A stretch of DNA of 17,290 nt from Actinomycetota bacterium (GTDB lineage Bacteria > Actinomycetota > Acidimicrobiia > Acidimicrobiales > SZUA-35), in assembly GCA_027730885.1 (NCBI GenBank), contig JAQCHM010000019.1, positions 1 through 17,290 of the forward strand, given 5' to 3'. The notes below the pieces were generated by a model. It worked only from the letters and a program-made list of their open reading frames with translations. It was not told the origin of the DNA and ran no database searches. Position numbers and translations under genes: made by a program. Below, one piece after another: positions 6,901 through 14,497 of this stretch (positions within the stretch are counted from its first letter, which is position 1; every line of letters starts with the position of its first letter).

Positions 6901-8122
6901 GCGGGACCAGTGCATGTGGTTTCGCCAGAGCCCAATAGACGAGCAGGGGAAGGCTGAGTAGAGCAGCGATCGCTGCGCCGTAGAACGCAGCCTGGGTACC
7001 CCATTGCTTGGCGGAGAGGCCGAGGATGGGGCCGCCGAGGCCTGCCGAAAGTTCGAACGCCAGTGAGAACGTGCTTACGGCACGGGCTCGCTCGTTGTCG
7101 GGCACCCCGAACACGGCGGCGGTGAGGAGGGTGGGGTAGAGGAACGATCCGCCGATGGCGAGCACCGCAGCCCCGGCGAACAAGCCGTACTGGCTGGCCC
7201 AGATGCCCATCACGAACATGCCGGCGGCCTGACCGATGAGCGAAACCATTGCCATCCGGAAGGTGCCGAACCGATCGGGGGCTTTGGAGCCGGCAATCCG
7301 CATGATCAACACGAGGAGGCCGTACAGCAGAAGCACGGGGCCGGCGGAGCCCAGGTCGAGCTCCTCGATGTACAGCGGCATGAATCCGTTCAGGGCCGTG
7401 AATGTCACCAAGCCACCCATCAGAATTAGTCCGGGCACGATGGCAGCGCGGTGCAGCAGAATCCGCTTGCCCGAATCGGTGAGGCGACTGGCGACCGACG
7501 CTGCGTCAGGCCGGTCACTGGGAAGGCGCATGGCAAGCACCGACGCGATTGCCAACGAGAGTCCACCGGCGGCGAAGGCCCAACCAAAGCTGGTGGCCTT
7601 CTGAACGGTCTCACCCATCAGCGGCCCGATGGCCATACCCCCGTAGACGGCCACCGAGAAATAGTTCGTCGCCTCACCCCGCCGTTCGACTGGAGCCAGA
7701 TCGTTGACCATGGTGGCGGAGCCGACGAAGAACGCTCCCTGGGTGGCGCCCATCGCCAGTCGAACCAGGTACATCAGCCAGATCGATGACGCCAGGGCAT
7801 GAGCAGCGACCGTGATGGCGGTGAGGGCGGTACCCCAGACAATGATGAACCGACGCCCTCGCTCATCGCCGAGCCGGCCGACCATCGGTCGGGCGACAGC
7901 CGAGATCGAGAACACGCCGAGGGCCAGGCCGATCTCGACCTTGGTCCCGCCGAGGACGCCATCGACGTATCGCGGCACCAGGGGCAAGGTGGATGAGAAC
8001 CCGGCCAGAGCGAAGAACCCGCTGACGGTGAGAAGAAGGAACGACGGCGTCAGCAGCTTCTGATCGCCAGCTGATCCGTTCGTCGACCGCGTCGGGGCCA
8101 AAGCAGTGATGCCTCTCACCAC
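6893..8122 (-). CDS. Major facilitator superfamily transporter
   Basis: The 409-residue protein has about twelve hydrophobic helices, beginning at TPSFLLLTVSGFFALAGF (25-42). The MFS motif A is clear in the loop after helix 2 (VGRLGDERGRRF, 81-92). Helix 4/5 regions (AMGATQGAFFVGSATMVNDL) resemble drug:H+ antiporter-type and sugar-type exporters. It should sit in the cytoplasmic membrane and use the proton gradient. The substrate is unknown; the neighbouring monooxygenase pair is transcribed the same way, so uptake or export of a related compound is possible. The start is uncertain: GTG 8122 and GTG 8119 are adjacent. CAGGCT lies 6 nt before GTG 8119 (a weak match to the leaderless pattern), and both lie in the loop of a 5-bp hairpin (CTCTC/GAGAG, 8113-8127). 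Confidence 0.9.
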   Translation of the reverse strand: MVRGITALAPTRSTNGSAGDQKLLTPSFLLLTVSGFFALAGFSSTLPLVPRYVDGVLGGTKVEIGLALGVFSISAVARPMVGRLGDERGRRFIIVWGTALTAITVAAHALASSIWLMYLVRLAMGATQGAFFVGSATMVNDLAPVERRGEATNYFSVAVYGGMAIGPLMGETVQKATSFGWAFAAGGLSLAIASVLAMRLPSDRPDAASVASRLTDSGKRILLHRAAIVPGLILMGGLVTFTALNGFMPLYIEELDLGSAGPVLLLYGLLVLIMRIAGSKAPDRFGTFRMAMVSLIGQAAGMFVMGIWASQYGLFAGAAVLAIGGSFLYPTLLTAAVFGVPDNERARAVSTFSLAFELSAGLGGPILGLSAKQWGTQAAFYGAAIAALLSLPLLVYWALAKPHALVPPR

Positions 8123-8265
8123 GAGAGCCTGCCAGAGGCGTCAGGAACGAACGAATCCCCGGTGTCACACCCAATCCGACCGGTTCGTGGACCACCCGAG
8201 CGGCCCGGGATCGAGGAGGTCATCAACAAGGGGAGTTTCGGCGGGATGGGCGACTTCGGCAGCGG

Positions 8266-8271
8266 TAGTAT
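8266..8271 (+). promoter_or_regulatory. Possible -10 box (TAGTAT) for the amine oxidase unit
   Basis: TAGTAT matches TANNNT and is the best AT-rich hexamer in the 254-bp gap before the amine oxidase. Initiation about 7 nt downstream would leave a leader of about 25 nt before the small ORF at 8303. No convincing -35 is seen. An AGGAGGT at 8214-8220 has no standard start codon at a suitable distance. Confidence 0.3.
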
Positions 8272-8302
8272 CAGCCCTGCACGTTGCGCTGAGGGGGTCG
8301 AG

Positions 8303-8380
8303 ATGGTGGGTCAGCACGCGATTTCTGCAGTCGTCGAGCCACGAGTGATGACGTCAGCCTCCGAGTTGGGTATGTCATGA
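8303..8380 (+). CDS. Possible 25-codon leader ORF overlapping the amine oxidase start
   Basis: A GAGGGGG ribosome-binding site (8291-8297) lies 5 nt before ATG 8303. The ORF encodes MVGQHAISAVVEPRVMTSAS then ELGMS and ends in a TGA whose first two bases overlap the amine oxidase ATG (ATGA, 8377-8380). That overlap is typical of translational coupling. The amine oxidase itself lacks a good Shine-Dalgarno, which makes coupling attractive. The frame stays open upstream to 8162, so a longer hypothetical protein is an alternative. The peptide resembles no family I recognise, so its existence is inferred from signals rather than homology. Confidence 0.35.
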   Translation: MVGQHAISAVVEPRVMTSASELGMS

Positions 8381-10311
8381 CCGCCCCGCATCCGCTTCAA
8401 CCGCTGGGCCAAGACGAGATGGCCGCCGCTTGTACCGCAGTGCTGGCATCGGGAGGCTGCGGCGAGCGGCCTGCCATTGCGTACGCCTGCCTGGCGGAGC
8501 CGCCCAAGGCTCAGGTTCTGGCGTGGCAGGCGGGCGGCGGACCGTTGCCGCGCCGCGCCGCGCTGGTGGTCGTCGTAGACCAGGCCACCGGGATGACCCA
8601 TGAGGCCGCCGTAGCGATGGACGGGGACGCCGCGACCGTGCTGACCTGCGAGGCCCGGCCCGGCCTGCACGCACCGTTGGTGTTTCCCGAGTTCGAGACT
8701 GCGCAGAATGTGGTAAACGACCCGTTGGTCAAGGCAGCGCTCGCCCGCCGGGGTGTCACCGACCTCTCGACCGTCTACGTGGAGCCATGGCCCGCCGGGA
8801 ACTTCGACCGCCCCTACGACGGCACCGGTCGACGGGTGGGTCATTGTGTCTTCTACCTGCAGGAGAAACCCACCGACCAGCCGTGGGCCCGACCGATCCA
8901 GGGGTTGGTGGCCGTGGCGGACCGCGACACCAACGAGGTCGTCGAACTGATCGACGAGCGTGCCAACACGCCCATCCCTGGCCACGACGGGCGTTTCGAT
9001 CCCGAAGGCCTGCAAGCGGGCGGACTGACCCTGCGTGACGACATCAAACTGCTGCACATCACCCAACCGGAAGGCCCGTCGTTCACCCTGGACGGGACCG
9101 AGCTTGCATGGCAGAAGTGGCGCGTGCGGCTGTCGCTGCATCCCATCGAGGGCCTGGTTCTGCACCAATTGACCTACGACGGCCGATCGGTGCTGTATCG
9201 CGGGGCCATGGCGGAGATGGTGGTGCCCTACGGCGACCCGCAGGGCCAGCACTACTGGCGCCACGTGTTCGACGAGGGCGAGGTGGGCATGGGCCGCGCC
9301 GCGAACAGCTTGGTCTTGGGGTGCGATTGTCTTGGCGAGATCGCGTACCTGTCCACCCCACTGGCGCTGCCCGCCGGCACGGCTGCGGTGGTTCCGAACA
9401 CGGTCTGCATCCACGAGGAGGACGTCAACGCGCTGTGGCGGCACCACGACCGCAACACGGGTACGACCCACAGTCGGCGCAACCGGCGCCTCGCGATCAG
9501 CTTCTGGGCGACGCTTGGCAACTACGACTACGGCTACTTCTGGTACCTCTATCAAGATGGGTCCATCGAGATCGAGGTGAAGTTGACCGGCATCGTGTTG
9601 ATGTCGGCCATCGCCGAAGGCCATGTTCCGTCGCCACACGAGGCGGTGATCAGCCCATCCCACGCCGCGCCGAACCATCAGCACTTCTTCAGCTTCCGCC
9701 TGGACCTCGACGTTGACGGTCCGGCGAACCGGGTGAGCGAGGTCGATGTCGTCGCTGACCCGTTGGGGCCGGACAACCCGCACGGCGTGGCGTTCCGCGC
9801 CGTTCCCACGCTGGTCTCCAGCGAGGCCGACGGCCGGCGCCGCTCGGACGCTGCTGCAGGTCGTACCTGGCTGGTCAGCAACGAGGCTTCTCGCAACGCG
9901 CTCGGCCAGGCGGCTGCCTACCAGGTGGTGCCCGGTCCGTCGCCACTGCTCCTGGCGCACCCGCAATCCGCCGCGGCGAAAAGGGCGGCGTTCGCCACCG
10001 AGCACCTGTGGGTCAGCGCCTACGACGACGCCGAAACCCGCGCCGCCGGGTTCTACCCCAACCAGCACCCCGGCGGTGCCGGTCTGCCCGAGTACCTGGC
10101 GGCGAACCGCCCACTTGTCGACACCGACGTCGTGTTGTGGGTAACCGTCGGGGTGAACCACGTCTCCCGCCCTGAGGAGTTCCCGATCATGCCGGTGGAA
10201 CGCACGGGCTTCCACCTGCGGCCCGTGTCCTTCTTCGACCGGAATCCGGCGTTGGACGTCCCGCCCCAGGACCACATCGTCGGCCAGAACGACACCGGCC
10301 ACTGTCACTGA
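8377..10311 (+). CDS. Copper/topaquinone primary-amine oxidase
   Basis: At 644 residues this matches bacterial copper amine oxidases, homodimeric enzymes that oxidise R-CH2-NH2 to aldehyde, ammonia and H2O2. The topaquinone precursor is Tyr383 in the signature GNYDY (381-385), followed by YLYQDGSIEIEVKLTGI. The catalytic base is most likely Asp299 in VFDEGE. The copper ligands are His434 and His436 (NHQHFF) and His595 in NHVSRPEEFP; the 161-residue distance from the first to the third equals that in the Arthrobacter globiformis enzyme. N2/N3 domains precede the catalytic domain, and the C-terminal GFFDRNPALD-type block is present. No signal peptide is seen. It begins a unit with the downstream GNAT gene (41 bp apart). 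Substrate (tyramine, phenethylamine, histamine or other) is undetermined. Confidence 0.96.
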   Translation: MTAPHPLQPLGQDEMAAACTAVLASGGCGERPAIAYACLAEPPKAQVLAWQAGGGPLPRRAALVVVVDQATGMTHEAAVAMDGDAATVLTCEARPGLHAPLVFPEFETAQNVVNDPLVKAALARRGVTDLSTVYVEPWPAGNFDRPYDGTGRRVGHCVFYLQEKPTDQPWARPIQGLVAVADRDTNEVVELIDERANTPIPGHDGRFDPEGLQAGGLTLRDDIKLLHITQPEGPSFTLDGTELAWQKWRVRLSLHPIEGLVLHQLTYDGRSVLYRGAMAEMVVPYGDPQGQHYWRHVFDEGEVGMGRAANSLVLGCDCLGEIAYLSTPLALPAGTAAVVPNTVCIHEEDVNALWRHHDRNTGTTHSRRNRRLAISFWATLGNYDYGYFWYLYQDGSIEIEVKLTGIVLMSAIAEGHVPSPHEAVISPSHAAPNHQHFFSFRLDLDVDGPANRVSEVDVVADPLGPDNPHGVAFRAVPTLVSSEADGRRRSDAAAGRTWLVSNEASRNALGQAAAYQVVPGPSPLLLAHPQSAAAKRAAFATEHLWVSAYDDAETRAAGFYPNQHPGGAGLPEYLAANRPLVDTDVVLWVTVGVNHVSRPEEFPIMPVERTGFHLRPVSFFDRNPALDVPPQDHIVGQNDTGHCH

Positions 10312-10352
10312 CCGCGGCAGCTGAGGATGGGATTGGATCGCAGGACCGGACA

Positions 10353-10997
10353 ATGACCGCCATCAGCTACCGGCTCATGAGGGCAGCCGATCTCGGCTCT
10401 GTGCCCATCGGCCACATGGGCACCGAAGGCGAGGTGATGGATCGTATCGCCGCCATGGGTTCGGCCGCGGTGCTGGCCTTCGACGGCGACCGTCACGTGG
10501 GCCAGCTCCAGTTCCGGGCCTACCAACCTGGCGTACGCTCTCCCGACAGCCTGTGGGATCCGCTGTACTGGATGGACTTCGCCGGGCACCACTTGGGGGT
10601 ACCTGACCGTTCGCTGGCCGTGTTCTGCTACCACGTCGGCCAGCTCGACGAGAGCGACGACCGCGACCCCGCCTACCTCGGGCGCGGTATCGGGCTGCGG
10701 TTGCTGGACGAGTTGGTGGCCTGGGCCGCTGCCTCCGGTTTCGGCGGGATCGTGGCCAAGGCCACCCCATCGAGCCGACCGATCATGGGCTTCACGGGGG
10801 GCCAGCCGCCGTCGGCGTACGAGGAGCGGGGATTCATCACCGGCTCGTCCTGGGTCGACGAAGACCTCGCCGCTGTGGTGGGGGAGCGGGAACTGGCTCC
10901 GGCCGGGGAGCTACCGGCAGCGGCCACCCTGGCTGCCTGCGTGCTCACCTTCGGCGACGGCGGTAACGGAGCCGCCTCTACGCTCGAACGGCCTTGA
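10353..10997 (+). CDS. GNAT-family N-acetyltransferase
   Basis: The 214-residue protein carries an acetyl-CoA-binding motif A in PAYLGRGIGLRLLDELVAWA (106-125), with the R-G-x-G-x pyrophosphate loop at 111-115. It ends the core with a typical SAYEERGF strand/helix (154-161). The preceding segment (AVLAFDGDRHVGQLQFRAYQ) is the usual N-terminal GNAT strand pair. The extra block DPLYWMDFAGHHLGVPDRSL and the C-terminal AACVLTFGDGG tail mark an uncharacterised subgroup. AGGA at 10342-10345 sits 7 nt before ATG 10353, a good ribosome-binding site. It follows the amine oxidase by 41 bp, so co-transcription is likely; acetylation of an amine substrate is a possible but unproven link. Its 3' end overlaps the convergent luciferase-like gene by 20 bp. 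Confidence 0.82.
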   Translation: MTAISYRLMRAADLGSVPIGHMGTEGEVMDRIAAMGSAAVLAFDGDRHVGQLQFRAYQPGVRSPDSLWDPLYWMDFAGHHLGVPDRSLAVFCYHVGQLDESDDRDPAYLGRGIGLRLLDELVAWAAASGFGGIVAKATPSSRPIMGFTGGQPPSAYEERGFITGSSWVDEDLAAVVGERELAPAGELPAAATLAACVLTFGDGGNGAASTLERP

Positions 10998-11988
10998 TCG
11001 CTGCGGCCATTGTCGATTCGGTCACTGCACGGCGGTCATCGCCCCAAGGCAGTGGCATGAGCACCGGATGGTCGATTCCTGCGTCGACATATCCGGCGAC
11101 GAAATCGGTCACCTCGTCGGCGGAGCCGATGAAGTCGATGGCTTGGATCATCCGCTCGGAGATCGCAGCCAGTGCGCCGTCGCGGTCCTTGTCGGCTTGG
11201 CGGGCCCGGAGCTCGGTGACCTCGTCCTCGAAGCCTGCGGCCGCGAACATCTTGGCGTAGCCATCGGCCATCGCGTAGTTGAACAGGTCCTTTCGAGCAG
11301 ATTGGGCGTGGCGTTCGAGGTCGCCGACCGCAGCGTGGACATAGGCTAAGATCGTTGCGTCGCCCCCCGAACGCACCGCATCGATCGATGGTCGGACGTG
11401 GCTCGAAGGCAGATAGTTCAACAGCACTCCGTCGGCGATCTCGCCGGCGAGACGGAGCATCTGGGGGTTCAGAGCCGCGAGGACGATCTTGGGCACTCGG
11501 TCGCCGATCCGCATGCCTAGACGGAACTTGCTCACCGACCAGAAGTCGCCCTGGAAGGTCACCGATTCACCGGACAGGCATTCGCGCAAGAGAGCGACGT
11601 ACTCACGCATCATGGCGATTGGCCGGTCCGACGGGGTCTCGCCGTGCTGGCGCAGGATCCCAGGTGCAGACACGCCCAGCCCCAACCAAACCGTTGCGTC
11701 CGGACTGAGGGCTTGGAGCGTGGATGCCGTCATCGCGGTGACGGTCGGATTCCTGATCTGAATCGGGATGATGCCGGTCGCCAGGTCGAGATCGGGAGCG
11801 ACCGCCGACGCAGCGCCGAGCAGTGTGAATGCGTCCGTGCCTGTCGCCTCGACGGTCCATATCGACCGGTAACCCTGGGCCGACGCCAGTTGGGCGACGT
11901 CGACTACGGCTCGGGGACCCAGGACACCGAGGCTTCCGAACGTGACCCCGAGGGGTGTCGTGGACCTATCGGACGTAGCTGCACACAT
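10978..11988 (-). CDS. Luciferase-like (LLM class) F420-dependent oxidoreductase
   Basis: From ATG 11988 the protein has 336 residues, normal for the bacterial luciferase-like TIM-barrel group. Motifs include SIWTVEATGTDAFTLLGAAS (42-61), DLDLATGIIPIQIRNPTVTA (66-85) and VWLGLGVSAPGILRQHGETP (100-119), as in F420-dependent reductases and dehydrogenases such as the Mer/F420-glucose-6-phosphate dehydrogenase relatives. It would use F420 hydride transfer on an unknown substrate. An upstream ATG at 12027 also opens the frame, but TACCGT ending exactly 6 nt before ATG 11988 favours the shorter form, and the extra 13 residues (rich in Arg/Lys) look non-native. It is divergent from the nitroreductase and tail-to-tail with the GNAT gene. 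Confidence 0.92.
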   Translation of the reverse strand: MCAATSDRSTTPLGVTFGSLGVLGPRAVVDVAQLASAQGYRSIWTVEATGTDAFTLLGAASAVAPDLDLATGIIPIQIRNPTVTAMTASTLQALSPDATVWLGLGVSAPGILRQHGETPSDRPIAMMREYVALLRECLSGESVTFQGDFWSVSKFRLGMRIGDRVPKIVLAALNPQMLRLAGEIADGVLLNYLPSSHVRPSIDAVRSGGDATILAYVHAAVGDLERHAQSARKDLFNYAMADGYAKMFAAAGFEDEVTELRARQADKDRDGALAAISERMIQAIDFIGSADEVTDFVAGYVDAGIDHPVLMPLPWGDDRRAVTESTMAAAIKAVRA

Positions 11989-11994
11989 GCGCCG

Positions 11995-12000
11995 ACGGTA
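11995..12000 (-). promoter_or_regulatory. -10 box of a leaderless promoter for the luciferase-like gene
   Basis: TACCGT on the minus strand is followed by 6 nt (cggcgc) and the ATG at 11988. It decides this start over the in-frame ATG at 12027, which lies upstream of the box. Confidence 0.55.
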
Positions 12001-12026
12001 GCGCCGATTCTTGCTCAGCTTCGACA

Positions 12027-12040
12027 CGATCGGCCGATCG
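12027..12040. promoter_or_regulatory. 14-bp perfect palindrome CGATCGGCCGATCG, possible operator
   Basis: It lies in the divergent gap between the luciferase-like and nitroreductase genes, just upstream of where the -35 of the luciferase-like promoter would fall. A second weaker dyad (CTCGA-CGA-TCGAG, 12097-12109) lies closer to the nitroreductase promoter. A self-complementary 14-mer of this composition can occur by chance in high-GC DNA, so the support is positional. Confidence 0.35.
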
Positions 12041-12115
12041 GCAGAGGATCATCCGCCGAGCAGTCGGCATCGTGGCCTTGACGGGTGAAGGACGGTCTCG
12101 ACGATCGAGCGGTGT

Positions 12116-12145
12116 TTGACAGGCCGAACTCCGTACGGTCACGAT
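12116..12145 (+). promoter_or_regulatory. Candidate promoter of the nitroreductase (TTGACA-N18-CACGAT)
   Basis: A perfect -35 TTGACA (12116-12121) is followed after 18 nt by CACGAT (12140-12145), which keeps the conserved A2 and T6 of actinobacterial -10 boxes. Initiation would leave a leader of about 30 nt holding the GGGAGAAGAG ribosome-binding region before GTG 12184. TACGGT at 12134 looks better as a -10 but is only 12 nt from the TTGACA. Confidence 0.4.
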
Positions 12146-12183
12146 GCCCACGAAGGACAGCCAGCCGGGAGAAGAGACAGCCA

Positions 12184-12858
12184 GTGGACGTTCTGGAAGC
12201 CATCCAAACTCGCAAGTCGGTGCGTGCCTTTACACCCGCTCCGGTGCCGGTTGAAACCATTTCGAAGTTGCTGGAGATCGCCCAACGCGCGCCGAGTGGG
12301 ACGAACACCCAGCCATGGCACGTGTACGTCTGCACCGGCGAGGTGAAGCGGGCCATCACCGCTGATGTGCTCGACATGGCCCGAGCCGGCGCCGGCAAGG
12401 GGTACGAGGATTTTGACTACTACCCGGCGATCTGGAAGGAGGTGCACAACAGTCGGCGACGAGAAGTTGGCTGGTCGCTCTACAACCTCGTCGGCGTCGA
12501 GAAGGGCGATCGGGAAGGGAGCGCCCGCCAGGCCATGCGCAACTTCTTGTTCTTCGATGCCCCGGTCGGGATCTTCGTCACGGTCGACTCGTACCTGAGG
12601 CTGGGCAGCTGGTCCGATACCGGCATGTACATCCAGACGATCATGCTGGCGGCAAAGGGCCTTGGACTCGACACCTGCCCTCAGGCCGCTTGGATCCCCT
12701 ACCAAGAGCCGGTTCGCCACCACCTCGGCATTCCCGAGGATCAGTCGTTGGTCACCGGCATGAGCCTGGGCTTCGCCGATCCCGACAAGATCGAGAACAC
12801 CTTGGTCAGCGAACGCGAAGCAGTCGAGAACGTCGTTCACTACTGCGGGTTCGAATGA
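12184..12858 (+). CDS. FMN-dependent nitroreductase family protein
   Basis: From GTG 12184 the protein has 224 residues (VDVLEAIQTRKSVRAF), the normal length and start of the NfnB/nitroreductase fold. FMN-binding elements are visible: R10/S12/R14 in TRKSVRAF, PSGTNTQPWHVY (37-48), GMYIQTIMLAAKGLGLDTC (147-165) and the FADPDK block. Family members are FMN homodimers that reduce nitro groups, quinones or other acceptors with NAD(P)H. An insertion (AGAGKGYEDFDYYPAIWKEV) between the two halves is typical of the larger subgroup. The GTG start is chosen because the frame upstream of it (from 12085) runs through promoter-like sequence and because GGGAGAAGAG lies about 7-12 nt before it. The next gene, a crotonase, follows on the same strand. 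The substrate is unknown. Confidence 0.92.
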   Translation: MDVLEAIQTRKSVRAFTPAPVPVETISKLLEIAQRAPSGTNTQPWHVYVCTGEVKRAITADVLDMARAGAGKGYEDFDYYPAIWKEVHNSRRREVGWSLYNLVGVEKGDREGSARQAMRNFLFFDAPVGIFVTVDSYLRLGSWSDTGMYIQTIMLAAKGLGLDTCPQAAWIPYQEPVRHHLGIPEDQSLVTGMSLGFADPDKIENTLVSEREAVENVVHYCGFE

Positions 12859-12934
12859 CCGTTCGGAGCCGGCCAGTGACGGGCATCGCGACAACTCGTG
12901 CGTGCCGGCAATCTACGGTTGCGACGTCCGGTGC

Positions 12935-12946
12935 CGCGCGCGCGCG
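12935..12946. repeat. (CG)6 alternating run in the leader of the second crotonase gene
   Basis: Six CG dinucleotides in a row lie between a TACGGT box (12914-12919) and the ribosome-binding site at 12953. Alternating CG of this length can adopt Z-form DNA under supercoiling; whether it matters here is unknown. Confidence 0.5.
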
Positions 12947-12952
12947 TCGAAC

Positions 12953-12959
12953 GGAGGAG
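12953..12959 (+). promoter_or_regulatory. Strong ribosome-binding site deciding the second crotonase start
   Basis: GGAGGAG lies 4 nt (core GGAGG 6 nt) before ATG 12964 and is the best Shine-Dalgarno in the window. It rules out the longer open frame that begins at 12898. Confidence 0.75.
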
Positions 12960-12963
12960 CCTC

Positions 12964-13764
12964 ATGCCTGACTACCGCCAACTCATCGTCGAGACCATCG
13001 ACGGATGTTGTCGGATCACCCTCAACCGACCGGACAGCTTGAACGCGTTGAACATCCGGATCGGCATCGAACTGCTCGACGTCATCGATGAGATCGAACG
13101 CGATGCGGAGGTCCGGGTCGTCGTGTTGACCGGGTCAGGTCGGGCGTTCTGCGCCGGCGATGACCTCAAGGGCATGGCCGATCCCGATACACCATTGCGA
13201 CCGTTGCCCGACCCGGTCGAGCAATACGTTCGCGGCGAGGGCCGCTGGCCGCTCATCGTCGAGCGCATCCGGTCGATGCCCAAGCCCGTCATCGCCCGAA
13301 TCAACGGTCACGCGCACGGCGCCGGGTTCAACCTCGCTCTGGCCTGCGACTTCCGAGTGATGGCCGACTCGGCCACTCTGGCTATTCCGTTCGTTCGCCG
13401 CGGCCTGGCGACAGGCACGAGCCTGCTCCAGCAGTACGTCGGCATCGGGAAGGCCCTCGAGTGGGCGTTGCGCGGATCGACGTTGTCCGCGGCCGAGTGC
13501 GAGAGGTGGGGACTGGTGACCGCCGTCGTGGCCGACGCCGACCTCGACCGAACCACCGACGAGCTGGTGGCCGAGCTTGTGGCCGGACCGACCGCGGTGC
13601 TGGGCCTCACCAAAGCCGCAATCGTCCGGAGCTGGGAGGCGCCGCCCGGCGAGGCCTACGCCCAGCAGGGACTGGCCCTGCAGCACGCCCGCCGCACCGA
13701 GGACTTCGCGGAGGGCCGCAAGGCGTTCCTCGAGAAGCGATCTCCTCGATTCACCGGGCGCTGA
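12964..13764 (+). CDS. Enoyl-CoA hydratase/isomerase family protein (non-canonical active site)
   Basis: The 266-residue crotonase starts at ATG 12964, set by a strong GGAGGAG. Oxyanion-hole elements are GRAFCAGDDL (59-68) and NGHAHGAGFNLALACDF (114-130). The classical catalytic glutamates are replaced: E144 is Asn123 and E164 is Phe143 (AIPFVRRGLATGTS). No ECI2-type Glu is present in the following loop either (GLATGTSLLQQYVG). The protein ends in FLEKRSPRFTGR, as crotonases do. It therefore binds an acyl-CoA thioester but probably does not do simple hydration; isomerisation, C-C cleavage or another crotonase reaction is possible. The nitroreductase lies 105 bp upstream on the same strand. 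Its neighbour downstream is convergent, with only 23 bp between stop codons. Confidence 0.93.
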   Translation: MPDYRQLIVETIDGCCRITLNRPDSLNALNIRIGIELLDVIDEIERDAEVRVVVLTGSGRAFCAGDDLKGMADPDTPLRPLPDPVEQYVRGEGRWPLIVERIRSMPKPVIARINGHAHGAGFNLALACDFRVMADSATLAIPFVRRGLATGTSLLQQYVGIGKALEWALRGSTLSAAECERWGLVTAVVADADLDRTTDELVAELVAGPTAVLGLTKAAIVRSWEAPPGEAYAQQGLALQHARRTEDFAEGRKAFLEKRSPRFTGR

Positions 13765-13787
13765 TGTCGATCTTGCCCGAGCAGGCC

Positions 13788-14453
13788 TCAGGCCCGTCGG
13801 GCCAGCCAGCTCTCGATCTCACTCGCTACGTCGGCGGGTCGGGTCACCATCGGGGCATGCCCCGCACCTTCGAGGAGCACGAGTTCGGCGTTGGCGAGAC
13901 CTGAGACAAGGACGTCGGCGGCAGCCCTCGGCACAACGATGTCCGCGGTGCCATGCAGCACGAGGACAGGCTGGGTCACGGCCGCAAGAGGTGCAGGGTG
14001 CCCGACCAAGGCTTCCAGCAGTCGCGCAGCGGACTCCCCCGTTGCGCCGTGGAACAACGCCTCGCCCCATCGCTGCAGAGAGCCATCAGGCACGTCGTTG
14101 AGACACGCCGTGACGAAAGGTCGCACCACCGCCGGGTAGTCGGCGCGTGCTGCCGCGGCTCTGGGTGCGGCAGTGGCCAAGTCGACTGCGGGCGGGGAAC
14201 CAGACGTGATCACCGCCTCGATCCGATCGGGATGCGTGGCCGCCGCATGAAGAGCAACGAGACCCCCCATTGACTCCCCGGCGATCACGCAGCGCTCCAC
14301 TTCGAACGCGTCGAGAACGCTCACGAGATCGTCGATCAGCGTCGGAAGCGAGATCGGACGATCATGGGCCTCTGTGAATCCGGTGCCCCGCGTGTCGTAT
14401 GACACGCATCGGATCGTCCGACTCAGGATCTCGAACGTCGGATCGTCAAGGCC
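13788..14453 (-). pseudogene. Alpha/beta hydrolase, N-terminally truncated
   Basis: The recognisable part starts at GLDDPTFEILSRTIRCVSYD and TRGTGFTEAH, the second half of the usual N-terminal sheet. The nucleophile elbow GESMGG, the acid-strand VLHGTADIVVP and the catalytic-histidine segment EGAGHAPMV follow in order, so the Ser-Asp-His triad is intact. What is missing is the first 50 or so residues, including the HG-x-P oxyanion loop. Between the crotonase stop (14555) and 14453 the frame has no ATG, GTG or TTG; the first usable start is GTG 14405, inside the domain. The gap 14454-14554 holds a copy of a 14-mer shared with the 6778-6900 array. It follows the CoA-transferase and isomerase genes on the same strand. 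It is a decayed gene or a deletion product; an assembly error is possible. Confidence 0.65.
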
Positions 14454-14497
14454 ATCACCGGCTGATTCACTCGACTGGCTGCTCGCCCTACCGCTTC

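Noticed and set aside
8113..8127. Hairpin CTCTC-ACCAC-GAGAG around the MFS start codons
   Set aside because: A 5-bp stem is too weak to claim translational control. It is mentioned only as context for the uncertain start.
8311..10353. A 680-codon open frame on the minus strand across the whole amine oxidase gene
   Set aside because: It is antisense to a gene with all catalytic residues conserved. Its product is low-complexity (Val/Arg/Gly/His-rich) and has no recognisable motif. Long antisense frames are common in high-GC codon usage.
12116..12139. TTGACA with TACGGT as -35/-10 pair for the nitroreductase
   Set aside because: The spacer is only 12 nt, outside the normal 16-19; CACGAT with an 18-nt spacer is preferred.
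13792..13804. Palindrome GGCCCGTCGGGCC near the convergent ends of the crotonase and hydrolase remnant
   Set aside because: The loop would be a single base, it lies inside the hydrolase coding end, and there is no T-run, so a terminator is not supported.
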